NCBI GenBank assembly: GCA_013146195.2
Contig: CM028377.1
Span: 4,936,239-5,000,238 of the forward strand
Length of the DNA: 64,000 bases
Direction: 5' to 3'
Origin: Codonopsis lanceolata
Lineage: Eukaryota; Streptophyta; Magnoliopsida; Asterales; Campanulaceae
The notes under the pieces were generated by a model that was not told where the DNA came from, did not search any database, and saw only the letters and a program-made list of their open reading frames with translations. Positions 34,561 through 45,105 of this stretch are shown piece by piece. The position numbers and the translations under genes were made by a program. Each line of letters opens with the position of its first letter. Positions within the stretch are counted from its first letter, which is position 1.

Positions 34561-37500
34561 TGTAATACCCTGATTCCCGGTTAGCTTGAACTATATACGA
34601 TACTCGTACTTCTTCCCTTGTTGATTGCCCGACTGGTTTATGAGAGAGAGTCTAGATATGTGTGAGAGACCACATGAAGACCAAAACACTATTAAGAGAT
34701 GCCATTTAGTTGTTAACTTGCTAAAGTCACAAGTCGTAACTCGACGATAGTCGAAATGTGACGCGATTGAGAGTTTACTCGGGTTTTTGTGTTCCTGACC
34801 TCGATTTGGTCCTAGATATTTACTTGATGATTAAATAACATGTTTAGATGTGTTAGACTTCTATATGGATGCATATATGTAAGTATTAGATATCATTCAT
34901 AATATCCTTAACATGATTTAAATCTTGTTTGAATGCTTGTCGAATCGACGGTTTGATTGCTACTTTACTTCTTGTCGTTCTTCTTCTTTGTACGACTTTT
35001 TCGGTTGGTATTATTTTGACCCTAGATGACTAGGGGATCTTGGGGAATTAACTTAGAATTATTTTTGAGTGGTCGTGTAAACGTTTACACACGCTCGAGT
35101 TTGATTTTCGGAAATTCGCGTATTTCCGAAGGCCACGATAGGTCTGTAGTATTTTGGCCATAACTTTGTGTACGAAAATCAGAATTCAGATCCGTTTGAT
35201 GTGTTAGAAACTAGACTCATAGATATTTCTAAACATACCTTTTGTGTAATTTTAGGACGTGTATTTCGGTACAGGAACATTTTGTAAAATGACCCAAATT
35301 CTGGTCTACTATAGTTGACCACTCATTGTGTGTTAGACTTTCTATTTGGCCAACCTAACCCTACCCAAACGCAACCTAACCCACCTAAACCACCCTAGTT
35401 CGACCTATCTATCCTCCTCTGCATGCTTGACATATTTTGGGAGCTTTGAGTGCATGCAAGACACTTGGCAAGGAAAGAACACCAACATGCACAAACATGC
35501 ATTGGACACCTTCTCCCACCCCACTTCAGCCATAGAATGACCAATACCTCCACTAAACCCATCCTAATCAGTCATCCTCTTCCCAATTTGTGGCTGAACA
35601 TTTCATTCAAGTTATAGAGAGTTTCTTGAAGGTTCTTGGGTGATCAACAATGGTGGCCAAGTCTTCTTGAGAAGCCATTTTAAAGGTTCTTGGGTGACCC
35701 AACCATAGAAGAGAAGAGGAGGGCAAGGAGATCACATACCCACCTTTGCATGGACGTTTTGTTCAACTTGTAGGGATTATTTAAAGTGAGTTACAACATC
35801 CCTTTCTATTTATCTTAGCCTCATTGACCCTAGGGAAAACAATCTTGCTATTTGAGGTCAATGAGAGCACTTAGGACTTTGTAAAGATGTCATGTTCTCG
35901 TATATGCTATATGATGAATTTTTGGTTGCATAAACATATTATGATCAGATTATAAACCATGTTTATGATGTTATTTAGGTGTGATATTGTATGATAAATC
36001 ATCATATCTTGTTGTTTAAGTGTTGGGAGCATATTTGATGAAATGGTTAGACTTGCAGAAATGTCATGTTCTCGTATATTCTATATGATGAATTTTTGGT
36101 TGCATAAACAGATTATGATCAGATTATAAAGCATGTTTATGATGTTATTTAGGTGTGATAATCTATGATAAATCACCCTATCTTGTTGTTCAAGTGTTGG
36201 GAGCATGTTTGATGAAATTGTTAGGCTTGTAGAGATGTTATGTTCTCGTATATGCTAAATGTTGCATTTTCGGTTGTATGAAAAGATTATGATCAGATTA
36301 ATAACCATGTTTATGATGTTATTTAGGTGTGATAATGTATGATAAATCACCCTATCTTGTTGTTTAAGTGTTGGGAGCATGTTTGATGAAATGGTTACGC
36401 TTGTAGAGATGTTATGTTCTCGTATATGCTAAATGTTGCATTTTCGGTTGTATGAACAGATTATGAACAGATTATAAACCCTTATTATAATGTCATTTAT
36501 GTGTAGTAATGTATGATAAATCATTCTACCTTGTTTTTTAAGTGTTGGGAGCATGTTTGATGAAATGGTTAGGCTTGTAGAGATGCTATGTTCTCGTATA
36601 TGCTAAATGTTGCATTTTTGGTTGTATGAACAGATTATGAAGAGATTATAAACCCTTATTATGATGTCATTTATGTGTAGTAATGTATGATAAATCATTC
36701 TACCTTGTTGTTTAAGTGTTGGGAGCATGTTTGATGAAATGGTTAGGCTTGTAGAGATGCTATGTTCTCGTATATGCTAAATGTTGCATTTTTGGTTGTA
36801 TGATCAGATTATAAACCATGTTTATGATGTTATTTATGTGTGGTAATGTATGATAAATCACCCTATCTTGTTGTTTAAGTGTTGGGAGCATGTTTGATGA
36901 AATTGTTAGGCTTGTAGAGATGCCATGTTTCACTATATGCTAGATGATGAAATTTTGGTTGGATGAACATGTTGTAAAGTATGACTATGATGATATTCAT
37001 GTGTAGAGATAGATGATGAATTATTCTCTCTTGTTTGTTTAAGTGTTGGGAGCATATTTGATAAAATGGTTAGGCTCATATTTGATGAAATGGCAAGAAT
37101 GAATATATATGCCTAGTTTGTGACATTGATTCTATGTTTCATACTTAATTGTTTGATTGGAGTTTTATGGGTTTAATGCCCTTTGTAAACAGATTGTAAA
37201 GTATGTTTATGATGATATTCAAGGGTAGAGATATATGATAAATCATTCTATCTTATTTGTTTAAGTGTTGGAAGCATGTTTGATGACTTGTGAATGACTA
37301 TATATGCCTAACTTGTGACTTTGGTTCTATGTCGCCTACTTAAATGATTGATTTGGGGCCTTATGGGTTTAATGGCCTTAGTAACCTATTTATTCATGTT
37401 AGTATGGACATAGGAGAGTATTGAGGCCAACGGCTTCTATACCCTAATTTTTGAAAGATTGATTATGACTCAACGGAGTTGACCATTGGGTTAGTATGAC

Positions 37501-38946
37501 ATTAAGGAGTAATATGCCTAAGTCCTACGAATTTTTGGGTAGTATTAATGGAGGTTAAGCCTCCAAGCATTTTAAAGTGTATGAAGAACACTTGATGATT
37601 AGAGCCTTGATTTTATCTCTAATGTGATTATGTGCTAGTTGTGAAGTAAAAGCATGACTAGATGATGGTAGAGTACATGCCTACTTATTTGAGCATATGA
37701 AAATGTATTACGTGTGCTTGAAGTTTGAGTCCAGCTGGAGTCGGTATGTTGAGTCTTTGGGGCGGGACGATGTATCATCTTCACGAATTGTGAGATTCGT
37801 GATTTTGATGGATCGTCGCGCCGGGTAGCACATACCCTCTATCGATGGCCACGGTAGGGAAGTAGTTGATCTCAGTTGTAGTATGGAAACATGACTTTGA
37901 TAACTATCGGAACTCGAGCGGGGAAATGTCTCGCGGACGTCGATATCCACGAAAGAGATATCGAGGACACATAAAGGTTTGCGTGTTTTTGCGGGAGGCG
38001 GCGGAAAAAAGAATAACGGTATCATATCCCTTTTTATATGAATTGACTCACGAGTGCTTATATGTGAATAATGTGCTACGTGAATATGATATGATATGGA
38101 ATGATGGTTGAACGAATTAATGAAATGTTATACTTGTTGATAACATGATACTCGAAATTGTTAAGTATGGATATCTTGACATGATTATTTATGAAATGTA
38201 TATTATGCCAATAGCATGAATTATTATTGTTGAGCATGATGCCATGACAGGAAGTTATGTTAGTAACTTGCTAAGTCTTTATGACTTACTCCTATTTGTT
38301 TTGATTGTTTTCCCTAGATCCGAGCCGAGCGAGCGGTTCGAAGTGAGTATCGATTTGCATTGGAGAAGCTTTTGACGAGGTTGCTACCTTGTAATTTTAT
38401 AATCCTTTCTTTTGGCAAGGACGATGGGAACATAAAGTTATATAAACTTTATGAGGGGTAGCAAGACTTTATGTGTTTGATTATTAGTACTTATGTTAAT
38501 TAGTACTTAATCTTTCGAGAGCCGACATGTGTTAGTCGTGCCTTATGTAATTATGATGCTCATGCTTTAGTTGTTTTAACCATGTATTGGTTAGTTTATT
38601 ATGTTTGTTATCCGGCATGTTTTTAGCCATTAAGCATGTTAGACTAGAGTTGTAGACTTAGTTTAATGTTGGGTTCCGGCCGTAACGTCGCCGATGACTT
38701 GGTATATAACTGCTATAAATTGTTATCACATGATTTTATTTTTGGACCAAGAGATTCATTATCTCTAAGGTTGTCATAGTTTGAGCTTGTTAGCTCGGGC
38801 GCCACCGTTTAATTATATTACGCTTCCGCATGTGTTAAAGTTTTTGGTGTACCGCCGTTATGGCCTTACCCGTTATTTGTTATCTTGTGTGTTTTTTACG
38901 GCACGACCTCGAGGTCTCGTATTGGGATTCGGGTCGGGTCGTCACA
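34561..38946 (+). repeat. Family A2 solo LTR (4.4 kb) inside the CACTA gene
   Basis: Begins TGTAATACCCTGATTCCCGG, ends GTCGTCACA, and is flanked by the perfect 5-bp duplication GAAAT (34556-34560 and 38947-38951). The interrupted coding frame continues on both sides. No internal region is present, so it is a solo LTR left by LTR-LTR recombination. It includes the 174-bp array, the CATTGACC hairpin (35820-35865) and the conserved block (37760-37966). At 4386 bp it is very long for an LTR. Confidence 0.95.
35891..36980 (+). repeat. 174-bp tandem array within the A2 solo LTR
   Basis: The landmark (C/T)ATGTTCTCGTATAT recurs at 35891, 36065, 36239, 36413, 36587 and 36761, always exactly 174 bases apart, and a decayed form at 36924 (163). 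Each unit contains ATGATAAATCA and GTTTAAGTGTTGGGAGCAT. Partial units extend to about 37290. Confidence 0.93.
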
Positions 38947-39089
38947 GAAATGATGTTTGGAAAGTTTGGGTTACTGTGCCTTTAGATCCTAAGGCTCCAT
39001 TATGGAGGTCTAACTCATTCATGTCAGTGATCGAGGACGCAGTTGGGAGTACCGTTACATGGCATAAGGATTTCATAACTTTAGATTAA

Positions 39090-39336
39090 TCCTGGTTTAG
39101 TATATGTATATATGCCTCTTGTTTAGTATATACTGCTCTTGTTGTTATGCATATTTTGGACAGGGACTTTTATTAATTGCTTTGCTTTGACTATTTTATA
39201 TAATTGCAATTTAGGGACTCATGCACCTCTTAGGTTACTAACCCCTTTTTAACTTCGCCAATGTAGTTGCTATATATAGCATTGCATTGCCGTTCCCAAG
39301 CCCGGATAAAGGAGGAGGGAAAGCTTGATTACTTAG
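39090..39336 (+). other. CACTA 3' flank of the transposase-associated gene
   Basis: AT-rich sequence after the stop codon, probably 3' untranslated sequence. No gene seen. Confidence 0.5.
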
Positions 39337-39546
39337 CTGCATGCATGCTTTAGTTTTCTTTTCATAATCCTGGCCTATTCTTTTGTGTTTTCAGTGGGAA
39401 GATCCAAAGGGTATTGGATTGGGTTGTTTCATGGGGTAAAATTACTTAAAACAGAGGCTATTGGGACATATTTCCTGATATTCCCGCTAAAAACACAAAA
39501 GAATAGGCCAGGATTATGAAAAGAAAACTAATCAGCATGCATGCAG
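39337..39546. repeat. Long near-perfect inverted repeat
   Basis: The arm 39337-39400 (starting CTGCATGCATGC) is matched in reverse complement by 39481-39546, differing by about two bases of length and a few substitutions. The loop is about 80 bases. A transcript would form a hairpin of over 60 bp. The arms contain ATAATCCTGGCCTATTC. No duplicated target sites are evident. Confidence 0.88.
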
Positions 39547-39967
39547 TTTGTTATTCAGTGTTGGGAAAGTTGCATTTTCATGATTTACAGTTTGTTATTC
39601 AGTGTTTGACTACAACAATGATATTATGATCAGGATGGATCTAAGCAAAAGTGTTTTATTTTGCAAGTCAAACCTCCCTGATCCTTCACATTGATTGCAC
39701 TTGGGAAGTTTGCATTGGTGAGAAATTCATCTACCCATACATTTTAATGACCAAAGACAACTATTTGCAGTTATCAGAATGCACATTAGTGATTACTGCC
39801 ACTTCCAGATGAGATGGTCGGTAGACGTCGATGTGATATCTGAAGTCTTAACCTTGTCAATCTTGTTTTGTGTGTTCCAGGTTAACTTCTTCTATGATAG
39901 TCCATTTGTTCCACGTGAGTGCGTTCCTTGTTCTGCTGAACATTAATCTTGGGTTATCTTTTTACAG

Positions 39968-40456
39968 CAATGTACTCTTCCGGGAGTTTGCTCTTATTTC
40001 TATGTGGAGAGTGCCAACAATGCCCATTGGGGCTCATACTTTGCTTAGTTTACTTGCCGAGCCTTTGAAACAGCCGACAGAAGCTCTTTTATCCACGGTT
40101 GATGACAAATTTTCTGATAGTTTGAGAGAGTTTGAGGACTGGGTATGCTTTTGAAACTATGTATTGTTGTTCTGCTAATGGTGTTTTAAATTTGATATTG
40201 GTAATCAGTTTCTACTCACTTTGAGCGCTGCATGGAACTTCTAGTTAACTCTGTGAGTGTGTGTTTCTAAAAGGACCTCCCCTTGTCCCTTATAAATGTG
40301 TATTTGCTATGCAGGTGAATGTTTCTATCTCAGCAACAGACAGTTGCTCCATTGAGGTTGTACTTCGCTGTTTGGCAGCAGAAAGAGATGGACTTGGGCC
40401 ACAATAACTCAATGATGGTGGTTTTCTTGCAACTGTGATTGCAGCCGGCTTTAAAG
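39968..40456 (+). pseudogene. NUP107: Captured exons of nucleoporin NUP107
   Basis: Two exon-like blocks with preserved splice signals. The first (39968-40142, after TTTTTACAG and before GTATGC) reads FREFALISMWRVPTMPIGAH, LLSLLAEPLKQPTE and LREFEDW. The second (40315-40456, after TGCTATGCAG and before GTAGTG) reads VNVSISATDSCSIEVVLRCL, then DGLGPQ, a TAA stop, LNDGGFLA and AAGFKG. Both fit the C-terminal part of plant NUP107, a scaffold protein of the nuclear pore Y complex, but the coding sequence that normally lies between them is missing. It sits inside the CACTA element, between its last gene and its 3' end. Identification is from remembered family sequence. Confidence 0.78.
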
Positions 40457-42302
40457 GTAGTGTACTACTTTGGCTATTAATACCGTTTCAAATTTACATT
40501 TACTGTAATACACGTACGTTTTGCAACTGCTGATTGAAAACAGGACAAATATTGCAGCCGAGAGAGTTCTCTCTGTCACCAACATTATTATTTTTTTGGC
40601 TTATCCAGAGGGCTTTTGGTTATTGATTTTTCCTTTCATATTGCCAAATCAGTTAAGTCACACGTGGGTGACCTTGCACAAGCTAATTATCATCATGTCA
40701 GTCCAGAATACTGCATGGCGGCCTTTGTCCTGTAAATGTCCTTGCTTTATTCATGCATCTTATATTTGTTTTGGTATCCCATGGAAGTAATTCTTATGAC
40801 TACTTTGTGTGCTTGCATGCAGCTACACATTTGGATGACCCCTAAAAATTCCAATAATCCATTGCCTTTTTTTGGCTTAGCATTTCAAGTATTTTGCCCC
40901 TGTACTTATGGCTGGCCCTCGCTCATCTTCTCACTATACTTTTTACTTGGGCCTTTGTGTATATATGCAGTCAATGGAAAATTGTCAAAGCTATTTCCTT
41001 CATCCCTCATTCTTTTGCAATGCTGGATTACATGTGGTCAATTTCCCCACTGTAGTCTCCCTATTTCCTTCATCCCTCATTCTTTTGCAGTGCTGGATTC
41101 TATTTTGTTAGAAATTACTGTCTCTTTTCCAACATAAGTCTCCATTTTTGAATTTTCATGAAATTAAGGAAGTTGACTGCGAAGCCATTTTTAGTAACAT
41201 AAATACCCGTGTTGTCTACCATTTAGCATTAATGACGCTCATTCCGGGCCGGATGGAGTGTTAACGTCTACAAAACTGAACAAGTGTTATTTATTTATCG
41301 ATTAACTGCTTACTTGTTAATGTTTAACTAACACTTCCACCCCTCCCCGAAACCCCCTCAAACAAAAAAGAAATAGAACGAGTACAAAATCATGAAAGGG
41401 TTAGAGAAAGTGGATTTGCTTACTGTCTCATCCTATATACATAATGGAGGGTATAATGGGGGTGAGGGTAGGGGCACTGCCACTGGTGATACACCTTTTG
41501 GCACGATTCTCAATGGTCTTAATATTTGATGTGTCAAGAGGTGGTGGTGGTTTGCAGAAGGTTGACCAAGTTCAGCTTATAAGAAAGCTGCCAACCAAGT
41601 GGAGATGTAGACGAGAAAATGGTCTGAAATGTATGCAGGCATGATAAGGAGCCTGGAGGCCCTGGATAGTTCATTGTGGGTCATGGGATCTAAGTGCACG
41701 TTCCCAAATGTATGAGAAGTTCAGCAGCCTGAACGTAGTTCAATAGTAACTGGTTGGGCTATCAAGCATGAAAACATACAGGTTTGAGTGACTGAGTCTA
41801 CGAGTAGCCTCATTATTGGAAAATGTCAAATATTAGGTTTGTATTCAATCAACATCTTGCATGTTCTTGCGTTGGATGCCATTATTTTGCAGAATCTATC
41901 ATACCGATTGCACTTCTAGCATTTCTTTTATAACTTCTAAGCTTAAATATCTCTTCGCCCATAAGTTTGTTGTAATAGTTTTGCCCTATTGGTACATATG
42001 CATTTTGTCCTGGAGCATATCTTGTTCCCATCAGTTTTGAATTATTATTTTGCCTCAACTTAAATGTTATTCTGATTTGAAAACTCAACTATTTAGGATA
42101 CCAACTATTAGAACTAAGTCTGAGTTGAATTTTGGAATGCAAATCGATTAATAAAAGTAAGATTTGTCCAAGTTAAGAGTCTTTTGCAGAGACATTCTGC
42201 TTTTTCCAAGAGGGAGTCTCATTTGGGGATGGCGGAAATTCTTAAGTAACTCCATCATGTTGTGTTTCCTAAAGACTTATCCTGCTAACACACAAATATG
42301 CA
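40457..42302. other. CACTA-internal DNA between captured exons
   Basis: No supportable gene. A 39-base phrase starting CTATTTCCTTCATCCCTC is repeated twice near 40990 and 41060. Some of this is probably intron sequence of the captured genes. Confidence 0.45.
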
Positions 42303-42518
42303 TGTATTCTTGTGAAGGGGCTTTATGAAATATGGGGAGAAGGAAGTTCCTACGAGGAACTGGAAGAAGCGATAAAAAGCTATCCAGATGAGCGCAAGTT
42401 TCCGTACCAGCTGACTTCTGAAAGAACTTTTAAGATCAACGTAGATAGTTTTGGCAAGGCTAACAGCTTCAGGGAGTAAAATCATCGGATTCGGGGGCTC
42501 TCTTACATCCAATTCAAG
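42303..42518 (+). pseudogene. Captured exon of a TRM11-like tRNA guanosine methyltransferase
   Basis: The frame reads ILVKGLYEIWGEGSSYEELE, EAIKSYPDERKFPYQLTSER and FKINVDSFGKANSFRE, then TAA, then HRIRGLSYIQFK, with a GT donor at 42519. This matches the N-terminal region (before the methyltransferase domain) of plant homologues of TRM11, which with TRM112 methylates G10 of tRNAs. The stop corresponds to a CAA to TAA change, as would follow cytosine deamination. Only this exon is seen; the Rossmann-fold catalytic part is absent. It lies in the same CACTA interior as the NUP107 pieces. Confidence 0.75.
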
Positions 42519-42769
42519 GTCTTTGTTTCCTTTTTCTGATTTCGTGCTTGTTGTGGGGCTTTAAAACTGCCTGAAATCTATATAGTTTCATCATTTGTTG
42601 ACCAAGTAGAAAATTTATGCACTTGAAGCAGCTATGACTATGAAGTATATTGAATACTATTACCAGCACCACAATACCAGAACTTGCATCAATATTCTCT
42701 TTGTTCAAACAAGGTCTTCCTCTAGTCTTGTTTTCTGGCTGTTTTCTAGGATGTATATTATTTAAAAAA

Positions 42770-43223
42770 AAACAAATTTCACAACGTTTCTAAAAAAAAC
42801 GTTGTAATATATAATTTACAACGTTTCTATAAAAAACGTTGTAAATGATATATTACAACGTTTTTTTTAGAAACGTTGTAAACTATCATTCACAACGTTT
42901 TTATAGAAACGTTGTCATATAACTTTTACAACATTTTTTAGGCAACGTTGTTATATCATTTTACAACATTTTTAACTCAAACGTTGTCTTATATTTATTA
43001 CAACGTTTTTAGAAAACGTTGTGCAATGTTTTTTACAACGTTTTAAAAATGTAGTCTAATAGTTTTCGAGACAATGTGGGAGGGCAAAAACAACGTTTTT
43101 TGCAATGTTTTCAAAAACGTTGTGAAATTAAATGACCTATTACAACGTTACATTTAACAACGTTTCAGAAAACGTTGCGAACACTCTTTTACAACGTTGT
43201 AAAAGACCTTTTTTGTTGTAGTG
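42770..43223. repeat. CACTA 3' subterminal repeat field and terminus
   Basis: More than fifteen copies of ACAACGTT or its complement AACGTTGT in alternating orientation, often paired as inverted units. The field ends at the terminus GTTGTAGTG (43223). Such subterminal repeats are the binding sites for the TNPA-type protein in En/Spm elements. Confidence 0.88.
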
Positions 43224-43905
43224 GCAATCCCTTCTAATGTGATTACCACCATAAGCAAAACACTAGCCTGTATTGCTCCAACACCTACGCTCGGTGTTTC
43301 ATTTCCCAAAAAAATTTACACATCGATTCATCACCTCGTCATCTATGACAATAGGTAAAGGCATCACTCCGCTTACTAGACTATGGATTTACACAATTTT
43401 ATGAGGTACTTACTGCCCTCTAACCCAATCATAATCCTTAACCATTCCCGAGGTCCTGTCTCGAGTGCATTCCTTGATATCTAACTTTTCTCATAAGTAC
43501 AGTCCACAGCCCCTCGATAATTCGCAAGCTGTAATAGAATAAATTGCCTATAATATTTTATCCTTGATTCTTAACTCTTTCACAATTCATGGAGTCTTCC
43601 TAGTCTCATCCGGTACTAAGTACTCTACCCTAATGAGCTAACTCCGTGGACATCCCTAAATATTGAGCCACAACCTCATAATAATTTCCACCAATACTCC
43701 GATGGATTCTCAATCATGGATACTACTAATACTACCTTATACTCATCAATACCGGCACCTCTACTAGTGTCAGGACCCTTTCTAGTTTCAACCATCTTAA
43801 CATAGGATAACTCTCGACGTTAAGATATAACAAATCATACAAAACCAATCCCCCAAACTAGGCCAAGGAACCTATCCTTGCAGACAGCTAACCAATAGCT
43901 CTGAT
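43224..43905 (-). pseudogene. Family C gag, N-terminal part and leader
   Basis: On the minus strand the leader follows the primer site TGGTATCAGAGC (complement at 43909-43898) and a degenerate gag runs toward a zinc-knuckle piece GGNHIRRDC cut at 43224 by the CACTA element. The order parallels the better-preserved minus-strand gag at 58720-59481. Multiple stops; no complete frame. Confidence 0.7.
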
Positions 43906-43912
43906 ACCAACT

Positions 43913-45105
43913 GTGACGACCCGACCCGGATCCCAATACGAGACCCCAAGGTCGCGCCACCAAAACACACGAAACAACAAGCAAAGGGTAAGGCTATAGC
44001 AGTGATACGCCAACGACTCAACAAATGCGGAAGCGAATAACTTAAATGGACCCGAGCTAACAAGCTCTGAAATACAAAGCAACCAAAGAGATAGTAAATC
44101 TCTCGGTCCAAAAATTCGACGCACGTGACGCAACATTGTGCACGTACTACAAACTCCCTGTTACAATTTTATAAACAATATAATAACCAAGTCATCGGCG
44201 GCGTTACAGCCGAACCCAACATTAATCTAAGTTTACAACTCTAGTCTACACACTCAACGGCTAAACATGGCGGAGTACAACATAACCAACAATATAAATA
44301 ACTTGAGATGAATAAATTATGTAATTAAATAACATGGCTCGACTAACACTTGTCGGCTCACAAAAACCAAGTACTAATTAAACAATTACAAGTACCAAAT
44401 CCATAACACAAATCTTACTACCCAAAATGAAGTTTATGTAACTACACTTCCCAAACGTCATTTCCAATAAACTTAAGGTTACAAAAATTAATACTAGTAG
44501 CAACCTTGTGACGACTCGACCCAGATCCCAATACGAGACCGCAACGTCGTGCCGTCAGAACACACAAAATAGCAAGCAATGGGTAAGGCTATAACAACGA
44601 TACGCCAACGACTCAACAAATACGGAAATGAATAACTTAAATGGGACCCGAGCTAACAAGCTCTGAAATACAAAACAACCAAAGAGATAGTAAATCTCTC
44701 GGCCCAAAAATTTGACGCACGTGACGCAACATTGGGCACGTACTACGATCTCCCTATTACAATTTTATAAGCAATATTATAACCAAGTCATCGGCGACGT
44801 TACAGCCGGAACCCAACATTAAACTAAGTCTACAACTCTAGTCTACACACTTAACGGCTAAACATGCCGGAGTACAATAAAATCAACAATATAAATAACT
44901 TGAGATGGAATAATTATGTACTTAAGCAAACGTGGCTCGACTAACATTTGTCGGCTCACAAAAACCAAATATTAATAATTTAACAAGTACATGAACCAAT
45001 AAAAACACAAGCTTTACTACCCATAGTGAAGTCTATATAACTTCACTTCCCAAACGTCCTTTTCAATAAACTTAAGGTTACAAAAATTAATACTAGTAGC
45101 AACCT
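43913..45105 (-). repeat. 594-bp tandem duplication at the family C LTR end
   Basis: TGTGACGACCCGACCCGGATCC at 43913 is repeated as TGTGACGACTCGACCCAGATCC at 44507, and the following ~590 bases match with scattered substitutions. Only the outer copy adjoins a primer site. The divergence shows the duplication is not recent. Confidence 0.87.

Larger units (their letters stand above)
32340..39089 (+). pseudogene. CACTA second gene, Ptta/En/Spm plant transposase family, interrupted by a solo LTR
   Basis: Separate exons can be read: an N-terminal acidic/Lys-rich segment (32476-32710); VPINIDDWRKVDEEKKNDLW (near 32830), after an in-frame TAG; FKVDETFKKLILQLMGTRW to NLSDEFE (33030-33242, then GT); EKSKMFKQMTGKNQTPHTMS (33312-33402, one stop); FYEPTNIQPIQKKGNP (33781-33919, one frameshift); a coiled-coil-like KARLFQKEMSEMKKEIANLK segment (34170-34250); and NDVAHNVRLGN ending at 34560. 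The last exon continues after the LTR at 38952 and ends with a VPLDPKAPLW and DAVGSTVTW segment, stop at 39087. Normal role: DNA-binding partner of the transposase. Stops make it inactive. Confidence 0.82.
31659..43223 (+). mobile_element. CACTA (En/Spm) element, 3' part, with nested LTRs and captured host exons
   Basis: The right terminus TTTTTTGTTGTAGTG is the inverted form of a CACTACAACAAAAAA end. Inside are a DUF4216-type transposase fragment, a Ptta/En/Spm-like gene with exon structure, and a subterminal field of ACAACGTT repeats. The 5' half lies beyond the reverse A2 LTR and the gap. The element is inserted in a reverse gag gene: the frame with GGNHIRRDC is cut at 43224. The 3-bp target duplication cannot be verified because the left end is missing. 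Confidence 0.85.

Noticed and set aside
35891..36980. CRISPR-like array of regular repeats
   Set aside because: The units are contiguous 174-bp tandem repeats without unique spacers, inside a plant LTR.
39968..40456. Active NUP107 gene
   Set aside because: Only two exon pieces remain, the coding sequence between them is missing, a stop codon interrupts the second, and the segment lies inside a transposon.
42770..43223. Satellite or telomere-like repeat
   Set aside because: ACAACGTT units alternate in orientation and end at GTTGTAGTG, which fits CACTA subterminal repeats.
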